NCBI RefSeq assembly: GCF_004343505.1
Contig: NZ_SLXU01000016.1
Location: 1 to 64,000 of the forward strand
Origin: Rhodovulum bhavnagarense
GTDB lineage: Bacteria > Pseudomonadota > Alphaproteobacteria > Rhodobacterales > Rhodobacteraceae
Direction of reading: 5' to 3'
DNA: 64,000 bases
Numbering within the stretch: position 1 is the first letter of the stretch; each line of letters begins with the position of its first letter. The notes beneath the pieces were generated by a model, which saw only the letters and a program-made list of their open reading frames with translations, made no database searches and was not told the DNA's origin. The position numbers and the translations under genes are program-made. Positions 39,247-49,269 of this stretch are shown here, one piece after another.

Positions 39247-40647
39247 ATGGAACCTGTTGATATCGGCATCGCGGTCAGCCTGGGCCTCCTGGTCATGGTC
39301 GTTCTGGGCATGCGCGTGGCCTTTGCCGCGGCGCTTGCGGGGCTGATCGGGCTGGTCTGGATCTTCTGGTCGAAAAAGGGCTATGATCCGGCAGATTTCG
39401 GCTGGGCGCTGAGCGTCGCGGTCAAGACCGCGGGGCAAGTGCCCCATTCCAAGGTCGCCAGCCAGGCGCTGAGCCTGATCCCCACCTTCATCCTGATCGG
39501 CTATCTGGCCTATTACGCGGGTCTCACGCGGGCCCTGTTCGAGGCGGCAAAGCGTTGGTTGGGCTGGGTGCCGGGAGGTATGGCGGTGTCCACCGTCTTT
39601 GCCACCGCGGGTTTTGCCGCGGTCTCGGGCGCCTCGGTCGCCACCGCCGCCGTCTTTGCCCGCATCGCCATTCCAGAGATGCTGAAGGCCGGCTATGACA
39701 AGCGTTTCGCCGCCGGCGTGGTGGCCGCGGGCGGCACGCTGGCCAGCCTGATCCCGCCCTCGGCAATCCTGGTGATCTACGCCATCATCGTGGAACAGGA
39801 CGTGGGCAAGCTGCTGCTGGCGGGGTTCATCCCCGGCGTGGTGTCGGCGCTGATCTATGCCGCGCTGATCATGGGGCTGGCCCTGACGATCAGGGGCTTT
39901 GGTCCACCAGTGCGCGGGTTCACCTGGGGCCAGCGGCTGCACGCGCTGCGGCCGGCGCTGCCGATCGTATTCGTGGTGATGACCATCGTCCTGTTCGTTT
40001 ACAACCCGTTTGGCGGAGATGCCTGGGGCACGCCGACCGAGGGCGGTGCGATCGGGGCCTTCGTGGTGTTCCTGATGGCGCTGTGGCATGGCATGCGCTG
40101 GAACCAGTTCAAGGACGCGCTGCTGGAAACGGCGAAGCTGTCGGTGATGATCTTTACGATCATCTGGGGGGTACTGATCTATGTGCGCTTCCTCGGCTTT
40201 GCCGACCTGCCCGGTGCGTTCTCGGACTGGATCACCTCGCTTGAGCAGTCGCCGATGCTGACGCTGGTCATGATCCTGCTGGCCTATGCGGTGCTGGGCA
40301 TGTTCATGGACGCGATCGGGATGCTGCTCTTGACGCTGCCGGTGGTCTACCCGGCGGTGATGGCGCTGAACGGGGGCGAGTTCGTATCGGCAGCCGACAG
40401 CACCTTTGGCATGTCGGGACCGATGTGCGCGATCTGGTTCGGCATCCTGGTGGTCAAGATGGCCGAGTTCTGCCTGATCACGCCACCTATCGGGCTGAAC
40501 TGTTTCGTGGTGGCCGGGGTGCGCGACGATATCAGCGTGCAGGACGTGTTCCGGGGGGTCACGCCGTTCTTCGTCGCCGATGCAGTCACCATCGCGGTGC
40601 TCGTGGCGGTGCCGGGTATCGTGCTGTGGCTACCGGGCCTTGCGTGA
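39247..40647 (+). CDS. dctM: TRAP transporter large permease subunit
   Basis: The 466-residue protein has 12 or so hydrophobic segments and DctM features: GGMAVSTVFATAGFAAVSGASVATAAVF, AGGTLASLIPPSAILVIYAIIVEQDVGKLLLAGFIPG and late DAIGMLLLTLPVVYPAV and FCLITPPIGLNCFVV. It couples Na+ entry to uptake of the receptor-bound acid. It ends the TRAP operon; a short AT-rich hairpin and a dispersed repeat follow. Confidence 0.94.
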   Translation: MEPVDIGIAVSLGLLVMVVLGMRVAFAAALAGLIGLVWIFWSKKGYDPADFGWALSVAVKTAGQVPHSKVASQALSLIPTFILIGYLAYYAGLTRALFEAAKRWLGWVPGGMAVSTVFATAGFAAVSGASVATAAVFARIAIPEMLKAGYDKRFAAGVVAAGGTLASLIPPSAILVIYAIIVEQDVGKLLLAGFIPGVVSALIYAALIMGLALTIRGFGPPVRGFTWGQRLHALRPALPIVFVVMTIVLFVYNPFGGDAWGTPTEGGAIGAFVVFLMALWHGMRWNQFKDALLETAKLSVMIFTIIWGVLIYVRFLGFADLPGAFSDWITSLEQSPMLTLVMILLAYAVLGMFMDAIGMLLLTLPVVYPAVMALNGGEFVSAADSTFGMSGPMCAIWFGILVVKMAEFCLITPPIGLNCFVVAGVRDDISVQDVFRGVTPFFVADAVTIAVLVAVPGIVLWLPGLA

Positions 40648-40652
40648 CAAGG

Positions 40653-40675
40653 ACGATTTTTCTGTGAAAAATCGT
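40653..40675. terminator. Hairpin after dctM
   Basis: ACGATTTTTC and GAAAAATCGT are 10-base exact inverted arms with a TGT loop, five bases after the dctM stop. The stem is AT-rich and has no T run beyond the arm, so it may be a terminator, or part of the intergenic repeat whose unit starts at 40687. Confidence 0.55.
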
Positions 40676-40686
40676 GCCTCCGGCGG

Positions 40687-40708
40687 GGGTATTTGGACCA
40701 AGAAGAAG
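40687..40708 (+). repeat. Dispersed intergenic repeat copy
   Basis: GGGTATTTGGA-CCAAGAAGAAG, preceded by GCCTCCGGCGGG. It ends one base before the aglK stop codon. Confidence 0.8.
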
Positions 40709-40709
40709 A

Positions 40710-41804
40710 TCAGCGATAGAGCAATGAGCGCCCCTCGGCAAAGAGGTGAAGATTTTCGGGCGCGGCGGCGATGCGGAGGGTTCGGCCGTGTAATCCCGCA
40801 TGGATGCCCGGCAGCCGGGCAATGACGGTTTGGCCACCCGGTCGACACGGGGCGAAATGGAGTTGCGTGACCTCGCCCAGCACCTCGACCAGTTCCACGC
40901 GGGCCGCGAGGGCATGGGTCGCAGACTCGGTGGGGTACATGTGTTCGGGCCGGATGCCGACGGTCACGCGCCGGCCCTTGTCACCGGGACAGGTGGGGAC
41001 AAGCGCCGCGATGCTGCCGCCGCCACGGGCGAGCCGAAGCATCGTCACCTCGCCAGTTTGGACGATTTCTCCGGCGAGAAGGTTCATCGCGGGCGACCCG
41101 ATGAACCGTGCCACGAATTCGGAACGCGGTTTTCGATAGAGGGTAAGCGGCGCGCCGACCTGCGCGATCCCCTTGCAGCCCAGCACCGCGATACGGTCGG
41201 CCAGGGTCATCGCCTCGACCTGGTCATGGGTGACGTAGATCATCGTCCTGTCGGGCATCGCCTGTTTCAGTTTCGCGATCTCGATCCGGGTAGCGACGCG
41301 CAGCGCCGCGTCGAGGTTCGATAAGGGTTCGTCGAAAAGGTAGACCCAGGGATCGCGCAGGATCGCGCGGCCGATGGCAACGCGCTGGCGCTGACCGCCC
41401 GACAATGCAGCAGGCAACCGGTCGAGACAGGAGCCAAGTTGCAGGGCGTGCGCGGTGCGCGTGACCGCGGCGTCGATCTCGGCCCGGCCTTGCCCCGCCA
41501 TCCTGAGCGCAAAGCCCATATTCTGGCGCACGCTCATATGCGGGTAAAGCGCGTAGGACTGAAAGACCATCGCGATGCCGCGCCGTGCGGGAGGCACCTC
41601 GTTCATCCGCACCCCGTCGATCTCAAGCGTGCCGGCGGTGATCTGTTCCAGGCCCGCAATCATCCGCAGGAGCGTGGACTTGCCACAGCCCGAGGGGCCG
41701 ACGAGGACGAACAGTTCCCCGGCCTCGATATGCAGGTTGATATTCTTCAGGATCTCGACCGCCCCGAAACTCTTGCCGATCCCCGCCAACCTCAGGTCCG
41801 CCAT
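40710..41804 (-). CDS. aglK: ABC transporter ATP-binding protein, alpha-glucoside/sugar type
   Basis: The 364-residue ATPase has Walker A GPSGCGKST, Q-loop FQSYALYPHMSV, signature LSGGQRQRVAIGRA, Walker B YLFDEPLSNLD and H-loop YVTHDQ, followed by the TOBE/MalK-like regulatory domain (FIGSPAMNLL, VGIRPEHM). It energises uptake through the two permeases upstream. The ATG at 41804 follows an AAGGA-type site. Its position after aglG on the same strand, with the aglE-F-G order, supports the alpha-glucoside name. Confidence 0.9.
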   Translation of the reverse strand: MADLRLAGIGKSFGAVEILKNINLHIEAGELFVLVGPSGCGKSTLLRMIAGLEQITAGTLEIDGVRMNEVPPARRGIAMVFQSYALYPHMSVRQNMGFALRMAGQGRAEIDAAVTRTAHALQLGSCLDRLPAALSGGQRQRVAIGRAILRDPWVYLFDEPLSNLDAALRVATRIEIAKLKQAMPDRTMIYVTHDQVEAMTLADRIAVLGCKGIAQVGAPLTLYRKPRSEFVARFIGSPAMNLLAGEIVQTGEVTMLRLARGGGSIAALVPTCPGDKGRRVTVGIRPEHMYPTESATHALAARVELVEVLGEVTQLHFAPCRPGGQTVIARLPGIHAGLHGRTLRIAAAPENLHLFAEGRSLLYR

Positions 41805-41865
41805 CGGGCTCGTTCCTTGTGTTGCTTTGGCCCGCGCGCATCCGCGGGCGATACGGGCGTCATGG

Positions 41866-43014
41866 TCATCGCCATTCGGGGGCTTTCGATAGCAGCCCCC
41901 GCAAGAGACATCGTTGCAGGATGAAGAAAACCAGCAACGGCAACGCCATCGAGATGAAGGCCGCCGCCGCGAGCATGCCCCAGTCACCCCCATGCGAGCC
42001 CAGCAGGTCATCGGTGATCGCAACCGTCATCACCCGGACCCCATCGGCAGGGGGCAGAAAGACCTTTGCGACCAGCAGGTCGTTCCAGACCCATACGAAT
42101 TGCAAGGTCGCGCAACCGGCCAGCGCCGGATACGTGAGAGGCAGAACGATACGCGAAAAGATCTGCACCTCGCTGGCCCCGTCCATCCGGGCACAATCGA
42201 TGATGTCGCGCGGCACCCCAGCCATGGCGCGATGCAGGAGATAGACCGCCAGCGGCAGGCCGAACCCGGTATGGGCCAGCCAGATTCCGACAAGGCCCTG
42301 CCCGATACCAAGCCCCTGGTGCAGTTTCAAAAGCGGGACGAAGGCAAGCTGAAGCGGCACCACCAGCAGACCCGCCGATGCCGCGATCAGAAATCCGCGG
42401 CCCCGAAACTCCATCCAGGCCAGCGCATAGGCGGCAAAGGCCGCGATCACCGTGGGCAGGACCGTGGCCGGGATCGTCACCGCGAGCGTGTTGACAAAGG
42501 GCCGCACCATGACATCGTCCGCCAGGACACGCCGGTAGTTGTCCAGCGAGAACCGCGGCGGCATGGTGGCGCGGACATAGATGGTGGGCGCGCTTTCGCC
42601 GAACGCTCGCGGGGACTCGAGGCGGTAATGGCCATCTGCGCCCACGCTCAGGCTGCCTCCGCCGACGAGATCGGCACGCAGCCCGGTGCCGAAGGCTGCC
42701 GGGGCGCGGCTGCTCACGCCAAATGCCTTTACCCGGCCTGGCATGGCCGCGTCGGCATCGTTGGCAAAGACATTGCCCGCGATGACATGGCGCCCGCCCT
42801 CGGTGACCGCCGCCCCTGCATCGGCACGGACACGAAAGGTGCGCTCGGCAGCGAGGGGGGCCTGCCACCAGCCGCTGGCCAAGATCTGGTCGCGCTCGCG
42901 GAAGGACGACACCAAAAGCCCCAGGGTCGGGATGAACCAAACCAGGGCGAGGACCAGCACCGCGATGTTTGCCGCCCGGCACGCGCGCAGGGGATGACGG
43001 GCGCGCACGCGCAT
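41866..43014 (-). CDS. aglG: Carbohydrate ABC transporter permease (AglG type)
   Basis: The 382-residue permease has an N-terminal helix (NIAVLVLALVWFIPTLGLLVSSF), then a large hydrophilic insert of about 100 residues that is characteristic of AglG, followed by the MalG-like helices and the EAA loop DIIDCARMDGASEVQIFSRIVLPLTYP. It starts at ATG 43014, overlapping the aglF stop by one base (TGATG). Confidence 0.9.
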   Translation of the reverse strand: MRVRARHPLRACRAANIAVLVLALVWFIPTLGLLVSSFRERDQILASGWWQAPLAAERTFRVRADAGAAVTEGGRHVIAGNVFANDADAAMPGRVKAFGVSSRAPAAFGTGLRADLVGGGSLSVGADGHYRLESPRAFGESAPTIYVRATMPPRFSLDNYRRVLADDVMVRPFVNTLAVTIPATVLPTVIAAFAAYALAWMEFRGRGFLIAASAGLLVVPLQLAFVPLLKLHQGLGIGQGLVGIWLAHTGFGLPLAVYLLHRAMAGVPRDIIDCARMDGASEVQIFSRIVLPLTYPALAGCATLQFVWVWNDLLVAKVFLPPADGVRVMTVAITDDLLGSHGGDWGMLAAAAFISMALPLLVFFILQRCLLRGLLSKAPEWR

Positions 43015-43994
43015 CAATCGCCCCCCTTGCGCGCCTGGCCGATATTCCAGGCCAGTATCGGCAAGACAAGGATCATCAACACCATGGCCACGGCGCTGGC
43101 CCGCCCGTCATCGCGGAACATGACCCCCATCATGAAGCCCGGCAGAACCTGGGTGCCGAAATTACCTCCTGTCATGGCGTAAACGAGATCGAAAACCTTG
43201 AGCACGAGAATCGTGACCAGGGTCCAGACAACCGTGATCGTGCCCTTGATCTGTGGAACCTCGATCCGCAGGAAGATCTGGGTCGCGTCGGCCCCGTCCA
43301 TGATCGCGGCCTCGATGATCTCCCGGGGGATGGCGCGCAGCGCCGCGGACAGGATCACCATGGCGAAACCTGTCTGGGTCCAGATCAGAACCGCCATCAG
43401 GAAAAAGCTGTTCCAGACCGGGATTTGCAGCACATCCAGCGGGCCAGCCGCCCCCAGGGTCGCGCGGATCGCGTTGAGCAACCCGATATCGGCATCGTTG
43501 GCATAAACGAATTTCCAGATCAGCGCAGCCCCGACCAAGGACATCGTTACAGGCATGAAGATCGCGGCTCGCGCCAGGTTGGCCCAGCGCAGCCGGTCGG
43601 TCAGCCGCGCCGCGATCAGGCCAAGGCAGGTCGCTGCGGCCGGCACGACCAACACCCAGAGCAAGCTATTGGCCAGCGCCCCCTGGAAGACGTGATCGGC
43701 ACCCAGGGCGCGGTAATTGGCAAATCCGATAAACGCATCTCCCTCGCGGTCGAAAAGCGAACGCCAGAAGGCACCCGCGAACGGGAAGACGAGGTAGAGC
43801 ATCGAACCGGCCAGTGCCGGGAACAGGAACAGCCATGGCCGCACCAGGTTGGCCCGACCGATATTGCGTGCGCAAGTCTGGCCGCTTGCCGGAAAGATAA
43901 CCCGGTCGAGGACGAGATTGGAGAAATAGACATAGCCCACACACCCCGTGACCCCGATCAGGATCGACATCAGCGCCATGACCAGCGGCGGCAT
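43014..43994 (-). CDS. aglF: Carbohydrate ABC transporter permease (AglF type)
   Basis: The 326-residue MalF-like permease has six or more hydrophobic segments (WLFLFPALAGSMLYLVFPFAGAFW; LANSLLWVLVVPAAATCLGLI; FFLMAVLIWTQTGFAMVILSAAL) and the EAA loop IIEAAIMDGADATQIFLRIEVPQIKG. It pairs with AglG as the membrane channel. The ATG at 43994 lies 8 bases after the aglE stop; the longer frame extends into aglE in another phase. Confidence 0.9.
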   Translation of the reverse strand: MPPLVMALMSILIGVTGCVGYVYFSNLVLDRVIFPASGQTCARNIGRANLVRPWLFLFPALAGSMLYLVFPFAGAFWRSLFDREGDAFIGFANYRALGADHVFQGALANSLLWVLVVPAAATCLGLIAARLTDRLRWANLARAAIFMPVTMSLVGAALIWKFVYANDADIGLLNAIRATLGAAGPLDVLQIPVWNSFFLMAVLIWTQTGFAMVILSAALRAIPREIIEAAIMDGADATQIFLRIEVPQIKGTITVVWTLVTILVLKVFDLVYAMTGGNFGTQVLPGFMMGVMFRDDGRASAVAMVLMILVLPILAWNIGQARKGGD

Positions 43995-44002
43995 CGCACA
44001 GC

Positions 44003-45355
44003 CTACCTGATTGAGTCCCAGCGGGCCTGGATATCGCGCGCGACCCGTGCTGCGCCCTGGCCGGTGGTATAGGCCACCATGCCTTTCCAGAAGGCATCCG
44101 CCCCGATTTCGCCGGGCATCAGGTCGGACCCGTCGAAACGAAAGGTCGTGGCGCCAATCAGGATATCGCCCTGGGCACGCTGAAGCTCGCTGGCGTAGGC
44201 ATCGCGGTTGGCGGCCTTGAACGGCGTCAGGAAACCCGCCTGCGCCATCCAGAGCTCGTGGGCGATAGGGGTCTTGAGAAACGCGATCAGGGCACGCGCC
44301 GCGGGACTGTCGCGGGTAATCGTCCAAAGCGTGCCGGACCCCAGCACGGGCGCGCCGAGGTCCATGCCGGCATAGGCGGGAAAGTAAAAGAAATCGACAT
44401 CCCGGCCGATCTCGGTTCCCGACGGGAAAAAGGTCGGGATGAAACTGGCCTGCCGGTGCATGTAGCACTTGGGCGGAAAGGTGAACAGACCCTTGGGGCT
44501 GTCGCGGAAATCGGTGGTGGCGACACTGGCCGTCCCGTTTGCGACGAATGCACCATTTCGGACGAACCAGCCGTAATCCTCGATTGCATCGACCACACGC
44601 GCATCGTCAAAGGGTATCGCGTTTTCGACCCATGCATCGTAGACCCCTGGCGGCTGGCGACGCAACAACAGGTCCTCGACCCAGTCGGTCGCGGGCCAGC
44701 CCGTCGCCGCACCCGAGCCAAGCCCGATACACCACGGCGTCGCGCCGTCGGCGGCGATCATTTCGGTGAGCGCCTTCAGCTCTTCCATCGAGCGCGGGAC
44801 ATCATAGCCCGCCTCGGTGAAATTGTCCGGCACATACCAGACCAGCGATTTCAGCTCGACCTTGTAAAAGAATCCGAAAAGCGCGGTGTCGCCGTCCCGG
44901 TCGGCATAGCTGCCCAGCCTGACCCAGCTTTCACCCGCGGCATAGTTGGCCCGCACCCAGTCGGCGGTTTCCTCTCCCAGCGGAGCCAAATAGCCGCGTC
45001 GTGCCATGTCGGCGGCCAGTCCCGGCTGGGGAAATACCGCGATGTTCGGGGCCGATCCCGCCCGCGCCGCGATCACGATATCCTGTTCGAAACTGTCAGA
45101 GCCCGCATAGCTGACGCGCGCGCCGGTGGCCGCCTCGAAATAGGCCAGAACGTTCTCGACGAGGACCTTGTCGGGACCGGTCCATGGGCCGCTAATGGTC
45201 AAAACTTCGTCCGACAGGTCCGTTCGGGAAAAGCTTTCATAACCCTCCCAGTCAAAGCGGTCATCCACGCCCGGCGGAAAGACGAGGTCACGCGACAGCG
45301 CCGGCGCCGCACACATGACCACCGCGGCAACAAAGGCCATCCCTTTGAATTTCAT
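44003..45355 (-). CDS. aglE: ABC transporter substrate-binding protein (AglE type)
   Basis: The 450-residue periplasmic protein has a signal peptide (KFKGMAFVAAVVMCAAPALS), then a family-1 solute-binding fold: LTISGPWTGPDKVLVENVLAYFEAATGARV, APNIAVFPQPGLAADMARRGYLAPL, and PWCIGLGSGAATGWPATDWVEDLLL, a block typical of AglE. GGAGGGG before the ATG at 45355 is a strong site. It heads aglEFGK and is divergent from the LacI-family regulator. No alpha-glucosidase (aglA) gene lies in the cluster. Confidence 0.9.
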   Translation of the reverse strand: MKFKGMAFVAAVVMCAAPALSRDLVFPPGVDDRFDWEGYESFSRTDLSDEVLTISGPWTGPDKVLVENVLAYFEAATGARVSYAGSDSFEQDIVIAARAGSAPNIAVFPQPGLAADMARRGYLAPLGEETADWVRANYAAGESWVRLGSYADRDGDTALFGFFYKVELKSLVWYVPDNFTEAGYDVPRSMEELKALTEMIAADGATPWCIGLGSGAATGWPATDWVEDLLLRRQPPGVYDAWVENAIPFDDARVVDAIEDYGWFVRNGAFVANGTASVATTDFRDSPKGLFTFPPKCYMHRQASFIPTFFPSGTEIGRDVDFFYFPAYAGMDLGAPVLGSGTLWTITRDSPAARALIAFLKTPIAHELWMAQAGFLTPFKAANRDAYASELQRAQGDILIGATTFRFDGSDLMPGEIGADAFWKGMVAYTTGQGAARVARDIQARWDSIR

Positions 45356-45557
45356 TGACCCCTCCGATCGGTGCGCGACTTGACGCCGGTTGCCCGCACT
45401 TTGCCCAGCCCCTGATCGTCGGGCGGAAACGTTGCCCGAGGCTTGCCGATCATCCATCATTTGTCAACCTTGGGTGGTATTTTTTACACCAACTACCGCC
45501 AAGGACGACCCCCTTTGACGCCATCGTGGCGGGTGGTTAACCTGACAAGCAACATGT

Positions 45558-45569
45558 CAAAGCGCTTTG
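45558..45569. promoter_or_regulatory. LacI-family operator between aglE and aglR
   Basis: CAAAGCGCTTTG is a perfect 12-base palindrome with the central CG typical of LacI-family sites. It lies 16 bases before the aglR ATG and 202 bases before aglE. It should bind the adjacent regulator and repress aglR and probably the transport operon. Confidence 0.75.
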
Positions 45570-45585
45570 GCTCAAGGTCTAAAAC

Positions 45586-46629
45586 ATGAATCTCAAGGAA
45601 CTCGCCCAGCTTCTGGGACTGTCGCAAACAACGGTCAGCCGGGCGCTGAACGGCTATCCAGAGGTGGCCGAAACCACCCGCGCACGGGTCGAGGCCGCCG
45701 CGCGCGAACATGGCTATCGGCCCAATATCAGGGCCCGGGGCCTTGCGACCGGGCGGGCCATGGCGGTGGCACAGGTCATCCCCGCCGATTGCCTGGGCCT
45801 GCTGGCCAATCCGATCCTGTCCGAAACACTGGCCGGGGCAACCGAGGTCCTGGCCGAGGCAGGCTATGAAACCACGCTCAGCCCGATGCCCGATAAGGCC
45901 GTTGAAACCGCCTATCGCGATCTTGCGGCGCGGGGCGCGGTGGACGGGGTTTTGTTCCATCTGCCACGCGTGTGCGAACCGCATATCGACGCGCTGAAAA
46001 CCACCCGGTTGCCCTTTGTCGTGCAAGGCCACCCGCTGACCGTGGATGCCGATCATTGCTGGGTGGGTATCAGCGGGGTCGAAGCTGCCCGACAGGCCAC
46101 CCGGATCATCCTGCGCCGGGGGCACCGTCGGATCGCACTGATCAACGGCCCGGACGGGCTGGCCTTTTCGGCCGAGCGGTTACGTGGCTACCGCATGGTG
46201 GTGCAACGGCGCTCGCTGGACGATGATCCCGACCTGATCCGGCACAGCGCGCCCTCAGAGGCCGCGGGATACGCCGCCGCCGCCGCACTTCTGGATGGCA
46301 AGGCGCCACCCACCGCGATCCTTGCCGCGACCCTGCCCCAGGCGCTGGGCGCGGCAAGGGCCTGTCGCGACCGGGGCATGGCTCCGGGGCAGGACATCGC
46401 GCTGGCCGCACATGACGATGTCTTGCAGATGATGGGCGGCGCCGAGGCCGCGCCTTTGTTCATCGGCACCCGTGCACCGCTGCGCGCGGCCGGGCGCACA
46501 GCGGCCGAAATGCTGCTGCGCCGCATCGCCGCCCCGGAGGCCACGAACGAAAGCCACCGCATCCCGCTTGAACTGAGGGGGCCGGCACCGGCACCGCCCG
46601 CCGGCGCAACGGTTTGCCGAGACACATGA
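45586..46629 (+). CDS. aglR: LacI family transcriptional regulator (probable AglR)
   Basis: The 347-residue protein has the N-terminal LacI helix-turn-helix MNLKELAQLLGLSQTTVSRAL with hinge helix (NIRARGLATGRA) and a periplasmic-binding-protein-like effector domain. It is divergent from aglEFGK and upstream of glk, the standard position of the alpha-glucoside repressor. A CAAAGCGCTTTG palindrome lies 16 bases before its own start, implying autoregulation. Confidence 0.9.
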   Translation: MNLKELAQLLGLSQTTVSRALNGYPEVAETTRARVEAAAREHGYRPNIRARGLATGRAMAVAQVIPADCLGLLANPILSETLAGATEVLAEAGYETTLSPMPDKAVETAYRDLAARGAVDGVLFHLPRVCEPHIDALKTTRLPFVVQGHPLTVDADHCWVGISGVEAARQATRIILRRGHRRIALINGPDGLAFSAERLRGYRMVVQRRSLDDDPDLIRHSAPSEAAGYAAAAALLDGKAPPTAILAATLPQALGAARACRDRGMAPGQDIALAAHDDVLQMMGGAEAAPLFIGTRAPLRAAGRTAAEMLLRRIAAPEATNESHRIPLELRGPAPAPPAGATVCRDT

Positions 46630-46720
46630 TGCCGTCCGCCCAGGCGCGGACAGATCCCTTGCGCGTACCGCCCACTGCATCTTACCACCGGGTCAACGCG
46701 ACCCTGCAAGGAAACACACC

Positions 46721-47671
46721 GTGACCGGGCTTGTGGCGGATATCGGGGGAACCAATACGCGCGTCGCGCTGGCCGAGGGGCCACGCGTGGCCGCAGACAG
46801 CATGATGCGGTTTCACAATGCCGATCATGACGGCCCCTCCGACATCCTGGCCGCCTATCTTGCCCGGCATGGCGCCCCCCGGATCACGCAAGCCTGCGTG
46901 GCCCTGGCCGGGCCGGTACGCGACGGTTCGGGGCGGCTGACCAATCGCGGCTGGATCATAAACGAGCAGGGCATCGCCAAGGTCACCGGCGCCACCCAGG
47001 TAAAGCTCTTGAACGATTTGCAGGCCCAGGGTCATGCGCTGGACCACCTCGCGCGGGCAGGGCTGATCGAGGTTCTGGATGGCCCCGAATTACCCAGGGC
47101 AACACGGCTGGTGATCGGGCTGGGTACCGGGGTCAATACCAGCGTCGTGCATCGCCATGGCAGGGGCCTTTTGGTTACCGCGGCCGAGGCGGGCCATGCC
47201 AGCCTGCCCGCATCCGACGAAGACGACCTGTCCCTGGCCCGGTTCGCCGCAGGGGCAGACGGCTTTGCCTCGATCGAGGACCTGCTGTCGGGCCGGGGAA
47301 TCGAAAAGATTCATGCCTGGGTCACAGGGCGGGCGGGCATGCCACGGCAGATGACGGCGGGCGATATCCTTGCCGCCGGGAATGATGACGCAGATGATCC
47401 GGCGGTTACCGAAACCTTGCGGATCTACACCCGGCTTCTGGGGCGGATCGCGGGGGATCTCGCACTGCATCACCTGCCTTTCGGCGGCATCTTCCTGGTC
47501 GGGGGCGTCGCCCGTGCGATGACACCGCACCTTGCCCGGCTCGGCTTGGCCGCTCATTTCCGCGCCAAGGGGCGGTTCTCGCCACTGATGAGAGAATTCG
47601 CGATCCGCACGGTTGTCGACGATTACGCCGCACTAAGCGGCTGTGCGGGCTATCTGGCGCGGCCCGCCTGA
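46721..47671 (+). CDS. glk: Glucokinase
   Basis: The 316-residue protein is a Glk-type glucokinase (ATP-dependent, ROK-like fold): LVADIGGTNTRVALAEG, ALAGPVRDGSGRLTNRGW, LLNDLQAQGHAL, VIGLGTGVNTSVV and TAAEAGHASLPAS (catalytic region), GGIFLVGGVAR. It phosphorylates glucose released from imported glucosides. The start is GTG at 46721 with AAGGAAA upstream; downstream of aglR and probably in the same transcript. Confidence 0.93.
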   Translation: MTGLVADIGGTNTRVALAEGPRVAADSMMRFHNADHDGPSDILAAYLARHGAPRITQACVALAGPVRDGSGRLTNRGWIINEQGIAKVTGATQVKLLNDLQAQGHALDHLARAGLIEVLDGPELPRATRLVIGLGTGVNTSVVHRHGRGLLVTAAEAGHASLPASDEDDLSLARFAAGADGFASIEDLLSGRGIEKIHAWVTGRAGMPRQMTAGDILAAGNDDADDPAVTETLRIYTRLLGRIAGDLALHHLPFGGIFLVGGVARAMTPHLARLGLAAHFRAKGRFSPLMREFAIRTVVDDYAALSGCAGYLARPA

Positions 47672-47743
47672 GACGTCCGACCGCCTTTGATCCCCAGCCA
47701 CGTCACGGCAAACTGGCACCGATATGTGAAGGAACACCAGACC

Positions 47744-48835
47744 ATGAAAATCGACGGCACCCATTACCGCTCTATCTGGCGCGAGGCGGACGGCACGGTA
47801 CAGATCATTGACCAACGCTGGCTGCCGCATGAATTGCGCATCGTTGCCCTTACCAACCGCAAGGAATTCGCCGCCGCGATCCGCGACATGTGGGTGCGCG
47901 GCGCGCCGCTGATCGGGGCGACGGCGGCCTATGGGGTGGCCGTGCAGATGGCGGCCGACCCCTCGGATGCATCGCTGGCCGAGACATGGCAGGTTCTGCA
48001 CGAAACCCGCCCCACCGCGATCAACCTGCGCTGGGCGCTGGACGAGATGACGCGCGTGCTGAAACCGTTGGCCCCTGCCGACCGCGCCGCGGCGGCGTTC
48101 CAGCGCGCGGCCGAAATCTGCGACGAGGATGTCGAGATCAACCACCGGATCGGGGTCAACGGGCTGGAAATCATCCGCAAGATCGCCGAGGCCAAGGGCG
48201 GCGGGCGCGTCAACGTGCTGACCCATTGCAACGCGGGCTGGCTTGCCACCGTGGACTGGGGCACCGCGACCTCGCCCATCTATCACGCGGTCGAGGCGGG
48301 CATCGACATCCATGTCTTCGTGGATGAAACCCGCCCGCGCAACCAGGGCGCGCAACTGACCGCGTGGGAAATGCTGAACCACGGGGTCAGCCACGACCTG
48401 ATCGTGGACAATGCCGGCGGCCACCTGATGCAGCATGGCGAGATTGACCTGTGTATCGTGGGCACCGACCGCACCACTGCGCAGGGCGACGTGTGCAACA
48501 AGATCGGCACCTATCTCAAGGCACTGGCCGCCCAGGATAACGGCGTGCCGTTTTATGTCGCCCTGCCCTCGCCCACCATCGACTGGACGGTGCGCGATGG
48601 CGTGGCCGAAATCCCGATCGAGGAACGCGCCCAGGCCGAAGTCACCCACGTTCAGGGCAAGATGCCGGGCGGCGTAGTGGGGCAGGTTCTGATCTCGCCC
48701 GAGGGCACGCCCGCCCGCAACCCCGCCTTCGACGTGACGCCGGCGCGGCTGGTTACCGGCCTTATCACGGAACGCGGCGTTGCTCCGGCCAGTACCAAAG
48801 GTCTGGCCGCGATGTTCCCCGAGCGCGCAGGCTAA
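47744..48835 (+). CDS. mtnA: S-methyl-5-thioribose-1-phosphate isomerase
   Basis: The 363-residue enzyme of the methionine salvage pathway isomerises methylthioribose-1-phosphate. It has [17 protein letters not shown], the catalytic cysteine segment [17 protein letters not shown] and the catalytic aspartate in [21 protein letters not shown]. The ATG at 47744 follows GAAGGAA. No other mtn gene is next to it. It ends convergently with aroQ, overlapping by four bases. Confidence 0.95.
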   Translation: MKIDGTHYRSIWREADGTVQIIDQRWLPHELRIVALTNRKEFAAAIRDMWVRGAPLIGATAAYGVAVQMAADPSDASLAETWQVLHETRPTAINLRWALDEMTRVLKPLAPADRAAAAFQRAAEICDEDVEINHRIGVNGLEIIRKIAEAKGGGRVNVLTHCNAGWLATVDWGTATSPIYHAVEAGIDIHVFVDETRPRNQGAQLTAWEMLNHGVSHDLIVDNAGGHLMQHGEIDLCIVGTDRTTAQGDVCNKIGTYLKALAAQDNGVPFYVALPSPTIDWTVRDGVAEIPIEERAQAEVTHVQGKMPGGVVGQVLISPEGTPARNPAFDVTPARLVTGLITERGVAPASTKGLAAMFPERAG

Positions 48836-49269
48836 TCGATCAGCCGCAACAGCCGCGCAACGGCAAGTTCGTATCCCTGCACGCCGCAACCCGCGATCAC
48901 GGCATCGGCGCGCAGGGATACGTAGGAATGGTGGCGGAAGCTTTCGCGCTTGTGGACGTTGGAAATGTGGACCTCGATAACCGGGCCGTCATAGGCATTG
49001 AGCGCGTCGAGGATCGCAACCGAGGTATGGGTGAATGCCGCGGGATTGATCACGATCCCGGCGGCTTGCTCGCGGGCGAGATGGATCTGCTCGACGATCT
49101 CGCCTTCGTGGTTGGACTGGAAAAGCCGAACCTCTGCCCCCGCCTGGCCAGCCACGGCCGCGCAGGCACGTTCCACATCGGTCAGCGTTTCATGCCCGTA
49201 GATCGCCGGCTCTCGCTGGCCCAGAAGGTTCAGGTTCGGCCCGTTCAGGATAAAGATGCAGCCACTCAT
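48832..49269 (-). CDS. aroQ: 3-dehydroquinate dehydratase, type II
   Basis: The 145-residue protein has [55 protein letters not shown], the type II dehydroquinase signature with its catalytic tyrosine and histidine. It makes 3-dehydroshikimate in the shikimate pathway. Length is normal. Confidence 0.96.
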   Translation of the reverse strand: MSGCIFILNGPNLNLLGQREPAIYGHETLTDVERACAAVAGQAGAEVRLFQSNHEGEIVEQIHLAREQAAGIVINPAAFTHTSVAILDALNAYDGPVIEVHISNVHKRESFRHHSYVSLRADAVIAGCGVQGYELAVARLLRLID

